A DNA stretch of 5,137 nt from Cloacimonetes bacterium TCS62 (GCA_001577185.1 LSCM01000105.1:1-5137), one strand, 5' to 3'; shown: positions 1-5,137, numbered from the stretch's first letter. The notes: generated by a model not told the origin, from the sequence alone. Translations and numbers: made by a program.

Positions 1-181
1 CTCTTGAAAATTCTGGTTTTTTTAACCCGAGAAATATGTTCTTAAATTGATTCATTCCGGCGTTAGTAAATAAGAGTGTAGGATCATCTATTGGTATAAC
101 TGGTGCAGATCTTGATACTTTGTGTTTCTTTTCCTTGAAAAAATTTATGAATTGTTCTCTAATTTGCTTACTACTTATCAT
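1..181 (-). CDS. alaS: Alanyl-tRNA synthetase, N-terminal 60 residues (cut by left window edge)
   Basis: This is the 5' end of the gene for the cytoplasmic class II enzyme that charges tRNA-Ala with alanine. Only 60 codons plus one base lie in the window; the frame is open to the edge. The translation starts MISSKQIREQFINFFKEKKH and carries the AlaS N-terminal signature DDPTLLFTNAGMNQF at residues 32-46, followed by a FLG motif at 50-52. This is the start of the catalytic aminoacylation domain (class II motif 1 region). The start at 181 is supported by an AAGGAG ribosome binding site (187-192) five bases upstream and by alignment with the usual AlaS N-terminus. The gene follows the AEC transporter on the same strand after a 115-base gap that may hold its own promoter. 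The identification is firm; whether the rest of the gene is intact cannot be seen. Confidence 0.96.
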   Translation of the reverse strand, partial: MISSKQIREQFINFFKEKKHKVSRSAPVIPIDDPTLLFTNAGMNQFKNIFLGLKKPEFSR

Positions 182-296
182 TATTGCTCCTTAAAAATAT
201 GAATTATATAATTGTAAGAAATCATAATAATGGATTTCTGTAAAGAAAAAAGGCTAGGTTGGTAATTTTCTAATTTTGAAGATCTATTAAAATATT
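182..296 (-). promoter_or_regulatory. Intergenic gap before alaS with candidate -10 box and inverted repeat
   Basis: This 115-base AT-rich gap separates the transporter stop from the alaS start. A perfect TATAAT (208..203, inside the palindrome AATTATATAATT at 202-213) lies 22 bases before the alaS start and would give a leader of about 15 bases that still includes the AAGGAG site. No convincing -35 box sits 17 bases upstream, so the promoter is only a candidate. A perfect 7-base inverted repeat with a 9-base loop (217-223 and 233-239, AGAAATC/GATTTCT) covers where the -35 box would be. A T6 run (minus strand, 251..246) has no stem in front of it, so no intrinsic terminator for the upstream operon is evident. 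Read-through into alaS remains possible. Confidence 0.35.
217..239. repeat. Inverted repeat upstream of alaS
   Basis: The arms AGAAATC (217-223) and GATTTCT (233-239) are perfect complements around a 9-base spacer. On the alaS strand the hairpin is not followed by a T-run, so it does not look like a terminator. Its position just upstream of the TATAAT box suggests an operator or an accidental AT-rich pairing. E. coli AlaS is known to repress its own promoter by binding a palindrome there; a similar role here is speculation. Confidence 0.35.
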
Positions 297-1193
297 CTAC
301 AATAGAAAGATCAATATTGGGATATAAATTATGCCAATAAGAAATGATGATGAAACTAAGTTTGCTGCAAGTTTTTTATCTAGTTTTTCTATTGATGAAA
401 ATACTAAAGTATTGTATCCAATTGGTGCAGCACTACAAATGATGAGAACAGATCTTCTCAAACCTGTGAAATTAAGTAGATTCGCCAATATTATAGACAG
501 GAGCAAACCAGTACCGATCCGGATAATATTTGCAATAATTATCTTTTTAATATTTTTTATTCTAAAATTGAAATAAATTCCTAGCGATAGCATAACAAGC
601 GGGATAGTTGGATTTCCTAACTCTCTAAAAAGATTTTGTGTGATCAAAGGAAGCTGAATATTGGCTAGATTTAATATTATTCCAATTAATAATGCCCAGA
701 TTGGTGGGAGAGCTAAAAACTTCTTAAGCTCTATCCTCGAACTATTTGAAGAAGAATATTTTATTGCTAAATAATAGACAAAAGTAAAAATTATAAGTCC
801 ATTCCCAAATTGAAAAATTGTGGCGTAAGCAAAACCTTGTTCTCCATATGCAGAAATGATGAAAGGATATACGAATGCTGTGTTGATGATCATTGTACTG
901 ATAATAAAAGTGCCCAAGCTCTTACTTGCTAGTTGCATTTTCTTACCAATAGATTTTGATATAAAATATGTCGTGAACATTACTAGTACTGCTACAATAG
1001 GAAAAAACACAAAGGCAAGTTTCAGCTCAACTTCAAGTAACGAGAGTATGATCAGTGATGGTAAAGTAATATAAAAAACTACTTTCAAAAGTACATCGGC
1101 AGTTTTGTGTCTAAATAGTTGTATTTTCTTGAGAAAATATCCTAAAAAAAAGATTAGAATAATTGGTATGATTTTATTAAAAAATTCACTCAT
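297..1193 (-). CDS. AEC-family (auxin efflux carrier type) membrane transporter, possibly for an organic acid
   Basis: The 298-residue protein is almost wholly hydrophobic, with about ten likely membrane spans (roughly 7-22, 33-52, 58-78, 92-115, 120-144, 158-178, 196-210, 217-241, 247-266, 276-298) split by a polar central loop near 146-156 (SSSNSSR). This 5+5 plan and length are usual for AEC transporters (PF03547). Family-like sites are the NTAF motif at 104-107, the PLVMLSLGIYF stretch at 198-208 and APIGYNT at 256-262. Known bacterial members include the malonate carrier MdcF and malate permeases, so carboxylate transport is plausible, but the substrate cannot be read from sequence. The gene begins 20 bases after the stop of mmdB on the same strand, probably in one transcript. 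The start is chosen because a later Met would remove the first span; oddly there is no Shine-Dalgarno sequence before it, only A/T-rich bases. The family call is good; substrate and direction are open. Confidence 0.85.
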   Translation of the reverse strand: MSEFFNKIIPIILIFFLGYFLKKIQLFRHKTADVLLKVVFYITLPSLIILSLLEVELKLAFVFFPIVAVLVMFTTYFISKSIGKKMQLASKSLGTFIISTMIINTAFVYPFIISAYGEQGFAYATIFQFGNGLIIFTFVYYLAIKYSSSNSSRIELKKFLALPPIWALLIGIILNLANIQLPLITQNLFRELGNPTIPLVMLSLGIYFNFRIKNIKKIIIANIIRIGTGLLLSIILANLLNFTGLRRSVLIICSAAPIGYNTLVFSSIEKLDKKLAANLVSSSFLIGIIYIPILIFLL

Positions 1194-1213
1194 AATAAAT
1201 ATTAAAATTAATG

Positions 1214-2329
1214 TTAACTACCCAAAATTCCCAGAAGAACACCTGCTACAACAGCTGAACCGATCACACCAGCTACATTTGGTGCCATGGCATGCATCAA
1301 CAAGAAGTTGTTTTTATCATGCTGTTGAGCATAATGATGTACCACTCTTGCACTATCCGGAACTGCAGAAACTCCTGAAGCTCCAATAAGAGGATTAATT
1401 TTTTCTTTCAGGAATAAATTCATAAACTTTGCAAATAACAATCCGGTTGCAGTCGCAATACAAAAAGAGAATGCACCTAATCCAAAGATCTTGATCGAAT
1501 CAACTCTGAGGAAAACATTGGCTTGTGTGCTAGCTCCAACTGCTAAACCTAAAAGTATTGTAACAATATCTATCAATGCATTTCTAGCTGATTTAGCTAG
1601 TCGTTCTGTAACTCCGCTTTCTTTAAGTATGTTTCCAAAGAAAAGCATACCTAAGAGAACTGAAGCACCAGGAGCTATAAAAATTGTAACTATCGCTCCA
1701 ATTATTGGGAATAAAATCTTTTCTCTTTTTGTAACAAGACGTGGAGTTTTCATTTTTATCATTCGTTCTTTCTTGGTGGTGAGGAGTGTCATTATAGGGG
1801 GTTGAATAACTGGAACAAGAGCCATATAAGAATAAGCGGCAATAGCAATAGGTCCAATTAAATGTGGTGCGAGTTGGGAAGAAATAAAGATAGAGGTGGG
1901 ACCATCTGCTCCACCTATTATACCAATTGCTCCTGCTTCAACAACGCTAAATCCTAGCAAATTTGCTCCGATGAAAGTTGCGAAAATACCGAATTGTGCA
2001 GCAGCACCAAGCAAAATAAGTTTTGGATTTGCTATCAAAGTAGAAAAATCTGTCATTGCTCCGATACCCAGAAAGATTAATGGTGGATAGATACCACTTT
2101 TCACTCCATAGTAAATTAGTTGCATTACAGAGTTTTGGTCATAAACGCCCATAGTCCCGGGTATATTCCCTAGAATTATCCCAAAACCAATTGGGATAAG
2201 TAAGAGCGGTTCATACTTTTTAGCTATTCCTAAATAGATGAAGATCAAACCAAAAATGATCATGATTATATATTGCAACTCAATTTGCGAAATACCAGTC
2301 GTTGAAAAAAAGTTTAACATCTCTGACAT
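1214..2329 (-). CDS. mmdB: Na+-transporting methylmalonyl-CoA decarboxylase beta subunit (OadB/GcdB/MmdB family)
   Basis: This integral membrane subunit decarboxylates carboxybiotin on the biotin carrier and couples this to Na+ export. At 371 residues it matches the shorter MmdB/GcdB forms. It has many hydrophobic spans and the family hallmarks GGADGPTSIF (139-148), AAYSYMALVPVIQPPIM (164-180) and NPLIGASGVSAVPDSARVV (312-330). Aligned with Klebsiella OadB at a constant offset of 61, the functionally tested residues D203, Y229, N373, G377, S382 and R389 all have identical partners: D142, Y168, N312, G316, S321 and R328. A cytoplasmic charged loop at 185-205 separates the two halves. The start codon directly abuts the TAG stop of the biotin carrier gene, with GGAG five bases upstream, which suggests translational coupling. 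The PDSARVV ending resembles glutaconyl/methylmalonyl forms more than oxaloacetate forms; the beta subunit itself does not set substrate choice. Confidence 0.96.
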   Translation of the reverse strand: MSEMLNFFSTTGISQIELQYIIMIIFGLIFIYLGIAKKYEPLLLIPIGFGIILGNIPGTMGVYDQNSVMQLIYYGVKSGIYPPLIFLGIGAMTDFSTLIANPKLILLGAAAQFGIFATFIGANLLGFSVVEAGAIGIIGGADGPTSIFISSQLAPHLIGPIAIAAYSYMALVPVIQPPIMTLLTTKKERMIKMKTPRLVTKREKILFPIIGAIVTIFIAPGASVLLGMLFFGNILKESGVTERLAKSARNALIDIVTILLGLAVGASTQANVFLRVDSIKIFGLGAFSFCIATATGLLFAKFMNLFLKEKINPLIGASGVSAVPDSARVVHHYAQQHDKNNFLLMHAMAPNVAGVIGSAVVAGVLLGILGS

Positions 2330-2758
2330 CTATTCTCCGATCTCCATAATTATTTGTCCTTCCTGAATATTTTCTCCTTCTTTCACCAGGATTTTTTTAA
2401 CTTTCCCTTCAAAGGAAGTCGTGATCTCCGATTCCATTTTCATGGCTTCTAAGATTGCAACAGTTTGGTCAGTTTTCACCAGGTCACCTTCTTGGACTAA
2501 CAATTTGATGACAAGTCCTGGGATAGGGGCTATCACCGAGCCTTCATTAGCTTGAGATTTATTGGATTTTGGTTTTTTAATATGCATTTGAGGCTTGGAT
2601 TTTTGTGAACGGGTTAACTTTGGTTTAGAGATTTTATCTTGATCAAGTTCAACTTTGTATTCCATACCATTTACTTCAACTAAAACGAAATCACCTGTAT
2701 ATTCTAATATTTTTGCAGTATATTTATCATCGTTTATCTTGAATTTATATTCTCTCAT
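2330..2758 (-). CDS. mmdC: Biotin carrier subunit of the decarboxylase (MmdC type, gamma)
   Basis: The 142-residue soluble protein shuttles the carboxyl group as carboxybiotin between the carboxyltransferase MmdA and the membrane pump MmdB. Three parts are visible: an N-terminal beta-rich segment (1-40) often seen in stand-alone carriers of this type; a linker at about 41-72 rich in Lys, Ser, Pro and Gln; and a biotinyl domain (73-141). The domain contains the biotin site EAMKMES, with K107 as the residue to be biotinylated, 35 residues from the C-terminus as usual, and an upstream P-I-P-G turn at 78-81. The linker is strongly basic, unlike the Ala/Pro-rich linkers common in this family. The start codon overlaps the stop of the preceding gene as TAATG, with AGGAG five bases before it. 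Modification must come from a BirA-type ligase outside the window. A biotin carrier for a carboxylase is less likely because of the neighbours. Confidence 0.95.
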   Translation of the reverse strand: MREYKFKINDDKYTAKILEYTGDFVLVEVNGMEYKVELDQDKISKPKLTRSQKSKPQMHIKKPKSNKSQANEGSVIAPIPGLVIKLLVQEGDLVKTDQTVAILEAMKMESEITTSFEGKVKKILVKEGENIQEGQIIMEIGE

Positions 2759-3345
2759 TACGACTCCTGTCGGTTATTTCTATTATTAAAATATATTCTA
2801 TTGGGTAAATTAACTTTGTTAGCAGCGCTCCACATTTCCAGGGGTCGTCTCTTCCAGGTAAGCAATAATTTATTTTGCTTATCTGCTTCCATCTCGTGAA
2901 GATAGATTGCTGTTATTGCTGCTACCACATCATTTGCACTCATATTACTAGGTCCCGTCATTTCACCAATTGTTGTTTTTACTGTTTTTCTATTTTCCCA
3001 TCTCTGAATTATTTTCAATCGTCCAATTATTAGCGCAACTATGGCTAAACTAGCAAATACGATCAACATGCCAACTATTGCTATTCCTCCTAAGTAAGAA
3101 TTTTTATCGGAATTGAATTGCTTAATCAAATCAGCTATTTTTTTATTTGAAATATTAAGTTTTTGCAGTGAAGTTGTATTATCTATGTTCTGGTCAATTT
3201 TAAGCATGATTCTTAGTTTCTTGATCGGAATTGCACTTTTTTTTGATACTTCTAAGAGAGACATATCGTTGGTTAAGTTTATATTCTCTGCAGCAACCAT
3301 AAAAATTGCATAAAACACAAGTAAAATCAGAAATATTTTTCTCAT
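2758..3345 (-). CDS. mmdD: OadG/MmdD-like small membrane subunit with extra exported helical module
   Basis: The 195-residue protein sits where mmdD lies in known mmdADCB operons and probably tethers MmdA to the membrane pump. Residues 1-19 look like a signal peptide or first membrane anchor (MRK, then a hydrophobic run ending VAA). Residues 22-80 form a polar, probably exported segment with a pattern of short helices: SLLEVSKKSAIPIKKLRIML, then SLQKLNISNKKIADLI. A clear membrane span covers about 85-109. The cytoplasmic tail (110-195) has an OadG-like VVAAITAIYLHE segment (140-151), LLTWKR (161-166) and a W-S-A-A motif (172-175). Typical OadG/MmdD proteins are shorter and lack the exported part. 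The start at 3345 is preferred over an upstream in-frame ATG at 3378, because AGAAGGA lies 8 bases before it and the product then opens with MRK plus a hydrophobic core. The subunit assignment rests on context plus weak sequence similarity. Confidence 0.8.
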   Translation of the reverse strand: MRKIFLILLVFYAIFMVAAENINLTNDMSLLEVSKKSAIPIKKLRIMLKIDQNIDNTTSLQKLNISNKKIADLIKQFNSDKNSYLGGIAIVGMLIVFASLAIVALIIGRLKIIQRWENRKTVKTTIGEMTGPSNMSANDVVAAITAIYLHEMEADKQNKLLLTWKRRPLEMWSAANKVNLPNRIYFNNRNNRQES

Positions 3346-3353
3346 TTGAGTAA

Positions 3354-3360
3354 TCCTTCT
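3354..3360 (-). promoter_or_regulatory. Ribosome binding site that fixes the mmdD start
   Basis: AGAAGGA overlaps the TAG stop of mmdA and ends 8 bases before the ATG at 3345. The alternative in-frame ATG at 3378, which lies inside mmdA, has no such site before it. The site supports the shorter 195-residue product and suggests that ribosomes finishing mmdA re-initiate here. Confidence 0.75.
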
Positions 3361-4909
3361 ATAATGGTATATTACCATGTTTCTTGGGAGGATTGGTATC
3401 TCTTTTGGAAGCTAACATTTCTAAAGAACGAATAATTCTAAAGCGAGTAAATTCTGGTTCGATGATGTCGTCTATAAATCCTTTTTCTGCTGCACGATAT
3501 GGATTAGCAAAATTATCTTTGTATTCTTTCTCTTTTTCTTTCAAAAATGTTTCTTCATCATTAGCTTTTTTTGCTCCTTTTCGGAACACAATTTCTACAG
3601 CACCTTTAGGTCCCATGACAGCTATCTCTGCAGATGGCCATGCATAAACGATATCTGCTCTCATATGACGAGAATTCATCACGCAATACGCTCCACCATA
3701 TGCTTTACGTATGATAACAGTGATCTTTGGAACAGTAGCCTCTGCAAAAGCATATAGTAGTTTGGCACCATTTCGTATTATCCCATTCTGTTCTTGGTTA
3801 GAACCAGGTAAAAATCCTGGAACATCTTCCAAAACCAAAAGAGGAATATTAAAAGCATCACAAAAGCGGATAAACCGAGCTCCCTTAATTGAAGCATTTA
3901 TGTCCAGTACACCTGCTAAGACCTTTGGTTGATTAGCAACTACTCCAACACTTTGACCATTCATTCGGGCAAAACCAACAACGATGTTCTGGGCAAAATT
4001 TCTAGCAACTTCCAAAAATTCTCCATCATCAACAATATTTGTAACAACATCTTCAACATCATATGGTTTATTAGGATTATCCGGTATGATAGAATTCAGA
4101 CTTTCACATTTCCTATCAATAGGATCTTTAGTTGCCTTTGTGGGTGGATCTTCTAAATTATTGGAAGGAATATAACTTAAGATATTTTTTATTAATTCAA
4201 TTGTTTCTTCTTCATTTTCAGTAATAAAATGTGAAACACCACTTTTGGTAGCATGCATTTTTGCTCCGCCCAGATCTTTTGTGGAAACATTTTCGTTCAA
4301 AACGGTTTTAACGACTTTAGGTCCGGTTACGAACATATAGCTAGTTTGTTCATTCATAATGATAAAATCTGTAATAGCAGGAGAATAAACTGCACCACCG
4401 GCACAAGGGCCCATAATAGCAGAAATTTGAGGGATAACGCCTGAGGCGGTTACATTTCTTAAAAAAATATCAGCATAACCGGCTAAAGCATCCACGCCTT
4501 CTTGAACTCTTGCTCCTCCGGAATCGTTCAATCCAATTAACGGAGCACCAACTTTGGTTGCCATTTCCATTATTTTTACAATCTTTTGAGCATGTGTTTG
4601 GGATAGTGAGCCACCCATGACTGTGAAATCTTGAGCATATACATAGATCAATTTTCCATTAACTGTTCCACAACCAGTAACTACACCATCACCAACCGGT
4701 CTGTTCTTTTCCATGTCAAAGTTAGTATTTTGATGTTTTACAAACATGTCGAATTCTTCAAAGCTGTCTTTGTCGATCAAAAGATTTATTCTTTCACGAG
4801 CTGTGTATTTGCCTTTTGCATGTTGTTTCTCAATGCGTTTCTTACCACCACCAAGACGTGCTTTTTCACGTTTCTTTCGAAGTTCTGCAATCTTATTAAT
4901 GTTCGACAT
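3359..4909 (-). CDS. mmdA: Methylmalonyl-CoA decarboxylase carboxyltransferase alpha subunit (PccB/MmdA family)
   Basis: This soluble 516-residue enzyme transfers the carboxyl group of methylmalonyl-CoA to biotin on MmdC, leaving propionyl-CoA. Two crotonase-like carboxyltransferase domains are complete: the N-domain (about 30-260) with GPCAGGAVYSP at 167-177, and the C-domain (about 280-500) with VLEDVPGFLPG at 359-369, RKAYGGAY at 401-408, and AWPSAEIAVMGPKGA at 423-437. The pairs G171-G172 and G406-A407 should form the two oxyanion holes. The C-terminus KKHGNIPL is typical of the family, whose members are about 510-530 residues. The position equivalent to the specificity residue D422 of Streptomyces PccB is C409. 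Glutaconyl-CoA (GcdA) and oxaloacetate (OadA) alpha subunits are different proteins, so a malonyl-CoA-type substrate is supported. No biotin carboxylase gene is nearby, and the linked membrane subunit favours decarboxylase over propionyl-CoA carboxylase. The start has GGAGG four bases upstream. Confidence 0.95.
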   Translation of the reverse strand: MSNINKIAELRKKREKARLGGGKKRIEKQHAKGKYTARERINLLIDKDSFEEFDMFVKHQNTNFDMEKNRPVGDGVVTGCGTVNGKLIYVYAQDFTVMGGSLSQTHAQKIVKIMEMATKVGAPLIGLNDSGGARVQEGVDALAGYADIFLRNVTASGVIPQISAIMGPCAGGAVYSPAITDFIIMNEQTSYMFVTGPKVVKTVLNENVSTKDLGGAKMHATKSGVSHFITENEEETIELIKNILSYIPSNNLEDPPTKATKDPIDRKCESLNSIIPDNPNKPYDVEDVVTNIVDDGEFLEVARNFAQNIVVGFARMNGQSVGVVANQPKVLAGVLDINASIKGARFIRFCDAFNIPLLVLEDVPGFLPGSNQEQNGIIRNGAKLLYAFAEATVPKITVIIRKAYGGAYCVMNSRHMRADIVYAWPSAEIAVMGPKGAVEIVFRKGAKKANDEETFLKEKEKEYKDNFANPYRAAEKGFIDDIIEPEFTRFRIIRSLEMLASKRDTNPPKKHGNIPL

Positions 4910-5002
4910 TAAACCTCCACACTATATTTACAAGAATTGATATTTAACTTATTACAAATTTCTTTTTTAGAATATTAGGTCAATTAAATTTTAGAAATTA
5001 AA

Positions 5003-5035
5003 ATCATTAAATATCATCAAATAAAATGATCAAAT
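5003..5035. repeat. Three copies of a 10-base repeat over the putative mmdA promoter
   Basis: The copies are ATCATTAAAT (5003-5012), ATCATCAAAT (5013-5022) and ATGATCAAAT (5026-5035). Neighbouring copies differ by one base; the first two are directly tandem, one helical turn apart, and the third follows after three A residues. ATCATT (5003-5008) and AATGAT (5025-5030) also form an inverted pair. The location suggests a regulator binding site, but low sequence complexity makes chance similarity possible. Confidence 0.4.
5006..5033 (-). promoter_or_regulatory. Candidate sigma-70-type promoter for the mmd operon
   Basis: On the minus strand TTGATC (5033..5028) and TTTAAT (5011..5006) are separated by 16 bases, matching 4 of 6 and 5 of 6 consensus positions. 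Transcription would start near 5000, giving a leader of about 90 bases before mmdA. In such AT-rich DNA matches of this quality occur by chance. A second TTGACC box at 4983..4978 has no -10 partner at suitable distance. Confidence 0.3.
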
Positions 5036-5059
5036 TTTTGCAAACAACTAAAGCACTAC

Positions 5060-5076
5060 AAAAAAGATTCGTATCT
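5060..5076 (-). terminator. Weak terminator-like hairpin with T-run, upstream of the operon
   Basis: Read on the minus strand, AGAT-ACGA-ATCT forms a 4-base-pair stem (5 with a G-T pair) whose last T begins a run of six T residues. This could end a transcript coming from the right, outside the window. The stem is short for an intrinsic terminator, so it is a tentative call. A second possible stem, CTTCTG/CAGGAG on the same strand, lies just before it (5095..5076) and might add to the structure. Confidence 0.25.
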
Positions 5077-5102
5077 CCTGTGGACAATCAGAAGTTTTCA
5101 CC

Positions 5103-5137
5103 CAACCTCCGAGTGTGCAAAGCACCTCTGAGTGTTG
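5103..5137. repeat. Long imperfect hairpin built from two near-identical direct repeats
   Basis: On the plus strand the arms pair as CAAC/GTTG, CTC/GAG, GAG/CTC and GTGC/GCAC around an AAA loop: 14 base pairs with one C-T mismatch and two unpaired T residues. The same stretch contains the direct repeat ACCTCCGAGTGT (5105-5116) and ACCTCTGAGTGT (5124-5135), 19 bases apart with one difference. It is richer in GC than its surroundings. It may continue past the window edge. No T-run follows on the minus strand, so it is not a standard terminator for a leftward transcript. A dispersed intergenic repeat is one reading; a plus-strand terminator cannot be excluded because its downstream side is missing. 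Confidence 0.55.

Larger units (their letters stand above)
4910..5137 (-). other. Non-coding leader region upstream of mmdA
   Basis: No open frame with a ribosome binding site was found on either strand in these 228 bases. The part next to mmdA (4910-5050) is very AT-rich and holds the GGAGG site (4914-4918), a candidate promoter and repeats. The distal part (about 5066-5137) is clearly richer in G and C and contains two hairpins. What lies upstream, including the gene that any terminator would serve, is outside the window. Confidence 0.7.

Noticed and set aside
246..299. Intrinsic terminator after the AEC transporter gene
   Set aside because: A T6 run is present on the minus strand (251..246), but no stable GC-containing stem precedes it; the nearby ATTTT/AAAAT pairing is too weak.
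331..576. Plus-strand open frame of 81 codons
   Set aside because: It lies wholly opposite the AEC transporter gene, has no recognisable domain and no ribosome binding site; it is a shadow of the real gene.
1491..1805. Plus-strand open frame of 104 codons
   Set aside because: It is antisense to mmdB, whose protein is clearly conserved. Its composition is that expected from reading a membrane-protein gene backwards.
3376..3378. Upstream ATG that would lengthen MmdD by 11 residues
   Set aside because: It lies inside mmdA without a ribosome binding site and would put a charged stretch before the signal-like segment. The ATG at 3345 has a good site 8 bases upstream.
3359..4909. Propionyl-CoA carboxylase beta chain as the primary name
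   Set aside because: The sequence alone would allow it, but linkage to MmdB, MmdD and MmdC in the known A-D-C-B order and the absence of a biotin carboxylase gene point to the decarboxylase.
4631..4940. Two overlapping plus-strand open frames of 93 and 64 codons
   Set aside because: They are antisense to the conserved N-terminus of mmdA and show no family features.
5041..5137. tRNA, riboswitch or other known structured RNA in the leader
   Set aside because: The hairpins do not add up to a cloverleaf or to any riboswitch core that I recognise.

Overview
The window holds one leftward (minus-strand) gene block from an AT-rich genome. In order of transcription it contains a complete four-gene set for a sodium-pumping, biotin-dependent acyl-CoA decarboxylase (carboxyltransferase alpha, OadG-type small membrane subunit, biotin carrier, membrane beta subunit), then an AEC-family membrane transporter, and finally the first 60 codons of alanyl-tRNA synthetase, cut by the left window edge. 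No plus-strand gene, RNA gene, mobile element or CRISPR array could be supported.

The organism looks like an anaerobic bacterium that gains energy from decarboxylation, probably in succinate/propionate or amino-acid fermentation. Strong GGAG-type ribosome binding sites before most genes argue against Bacteroidota, which usually lack them. A signal peptide on the OadG-like protein and the general style of the proteins would fit a Cloacimonadota-like or related anaerobe. That placement is only a guess; Fusobacteria-like or Clostridia-like hosts cannot be excluded from this window.

Layout, right to left: 4910-5137 is an AT-rich non-coding leader. It carries a long imperfect hairpin at the window edge (5103-5137), a weak terminator-like hairpin (5060-5076), a possible promoter (5006-5033) and three copies of a 10-base repeat lying over that promoter. 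The block 4909-1214 follows as mmdA, mmdD (oadG-like), mmdC and mmdB. Spacing is extremely tight: 13 bases, then a TAATG stop/start overlap, then directly abutting TAG-ATG. After 20 bases comes the AEC transporter (1193-297). A 115-base gap (182-296) with an inverted repeat and a TATAAT box precedes alaS.

How the genes work together: the A-D-C-B order is that of the Propionigenium modestum methylmalonyl-CoA decarboxylase operon, and no epsilon gene or biotin carboxylase gene is present here. MmdA moves the carboxyl group of (S)-methylmalonyl-CoA to biotin on MmdC. MmdB decarboxylates carboxybiotin and exports Na+, and MmdD holds the complex together at the membrane. All six MmdB residues compared with known functional residues of Klebsiella OadB are present at exactly matching spacing, so the pump appears functional. 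Points of interest are an extra exported helical module on MmdD, a cysteine at the substrate-specificity position of MmdA, an AEC transporter in the same transcription unit, and repeat structures in both non-coding gaps.
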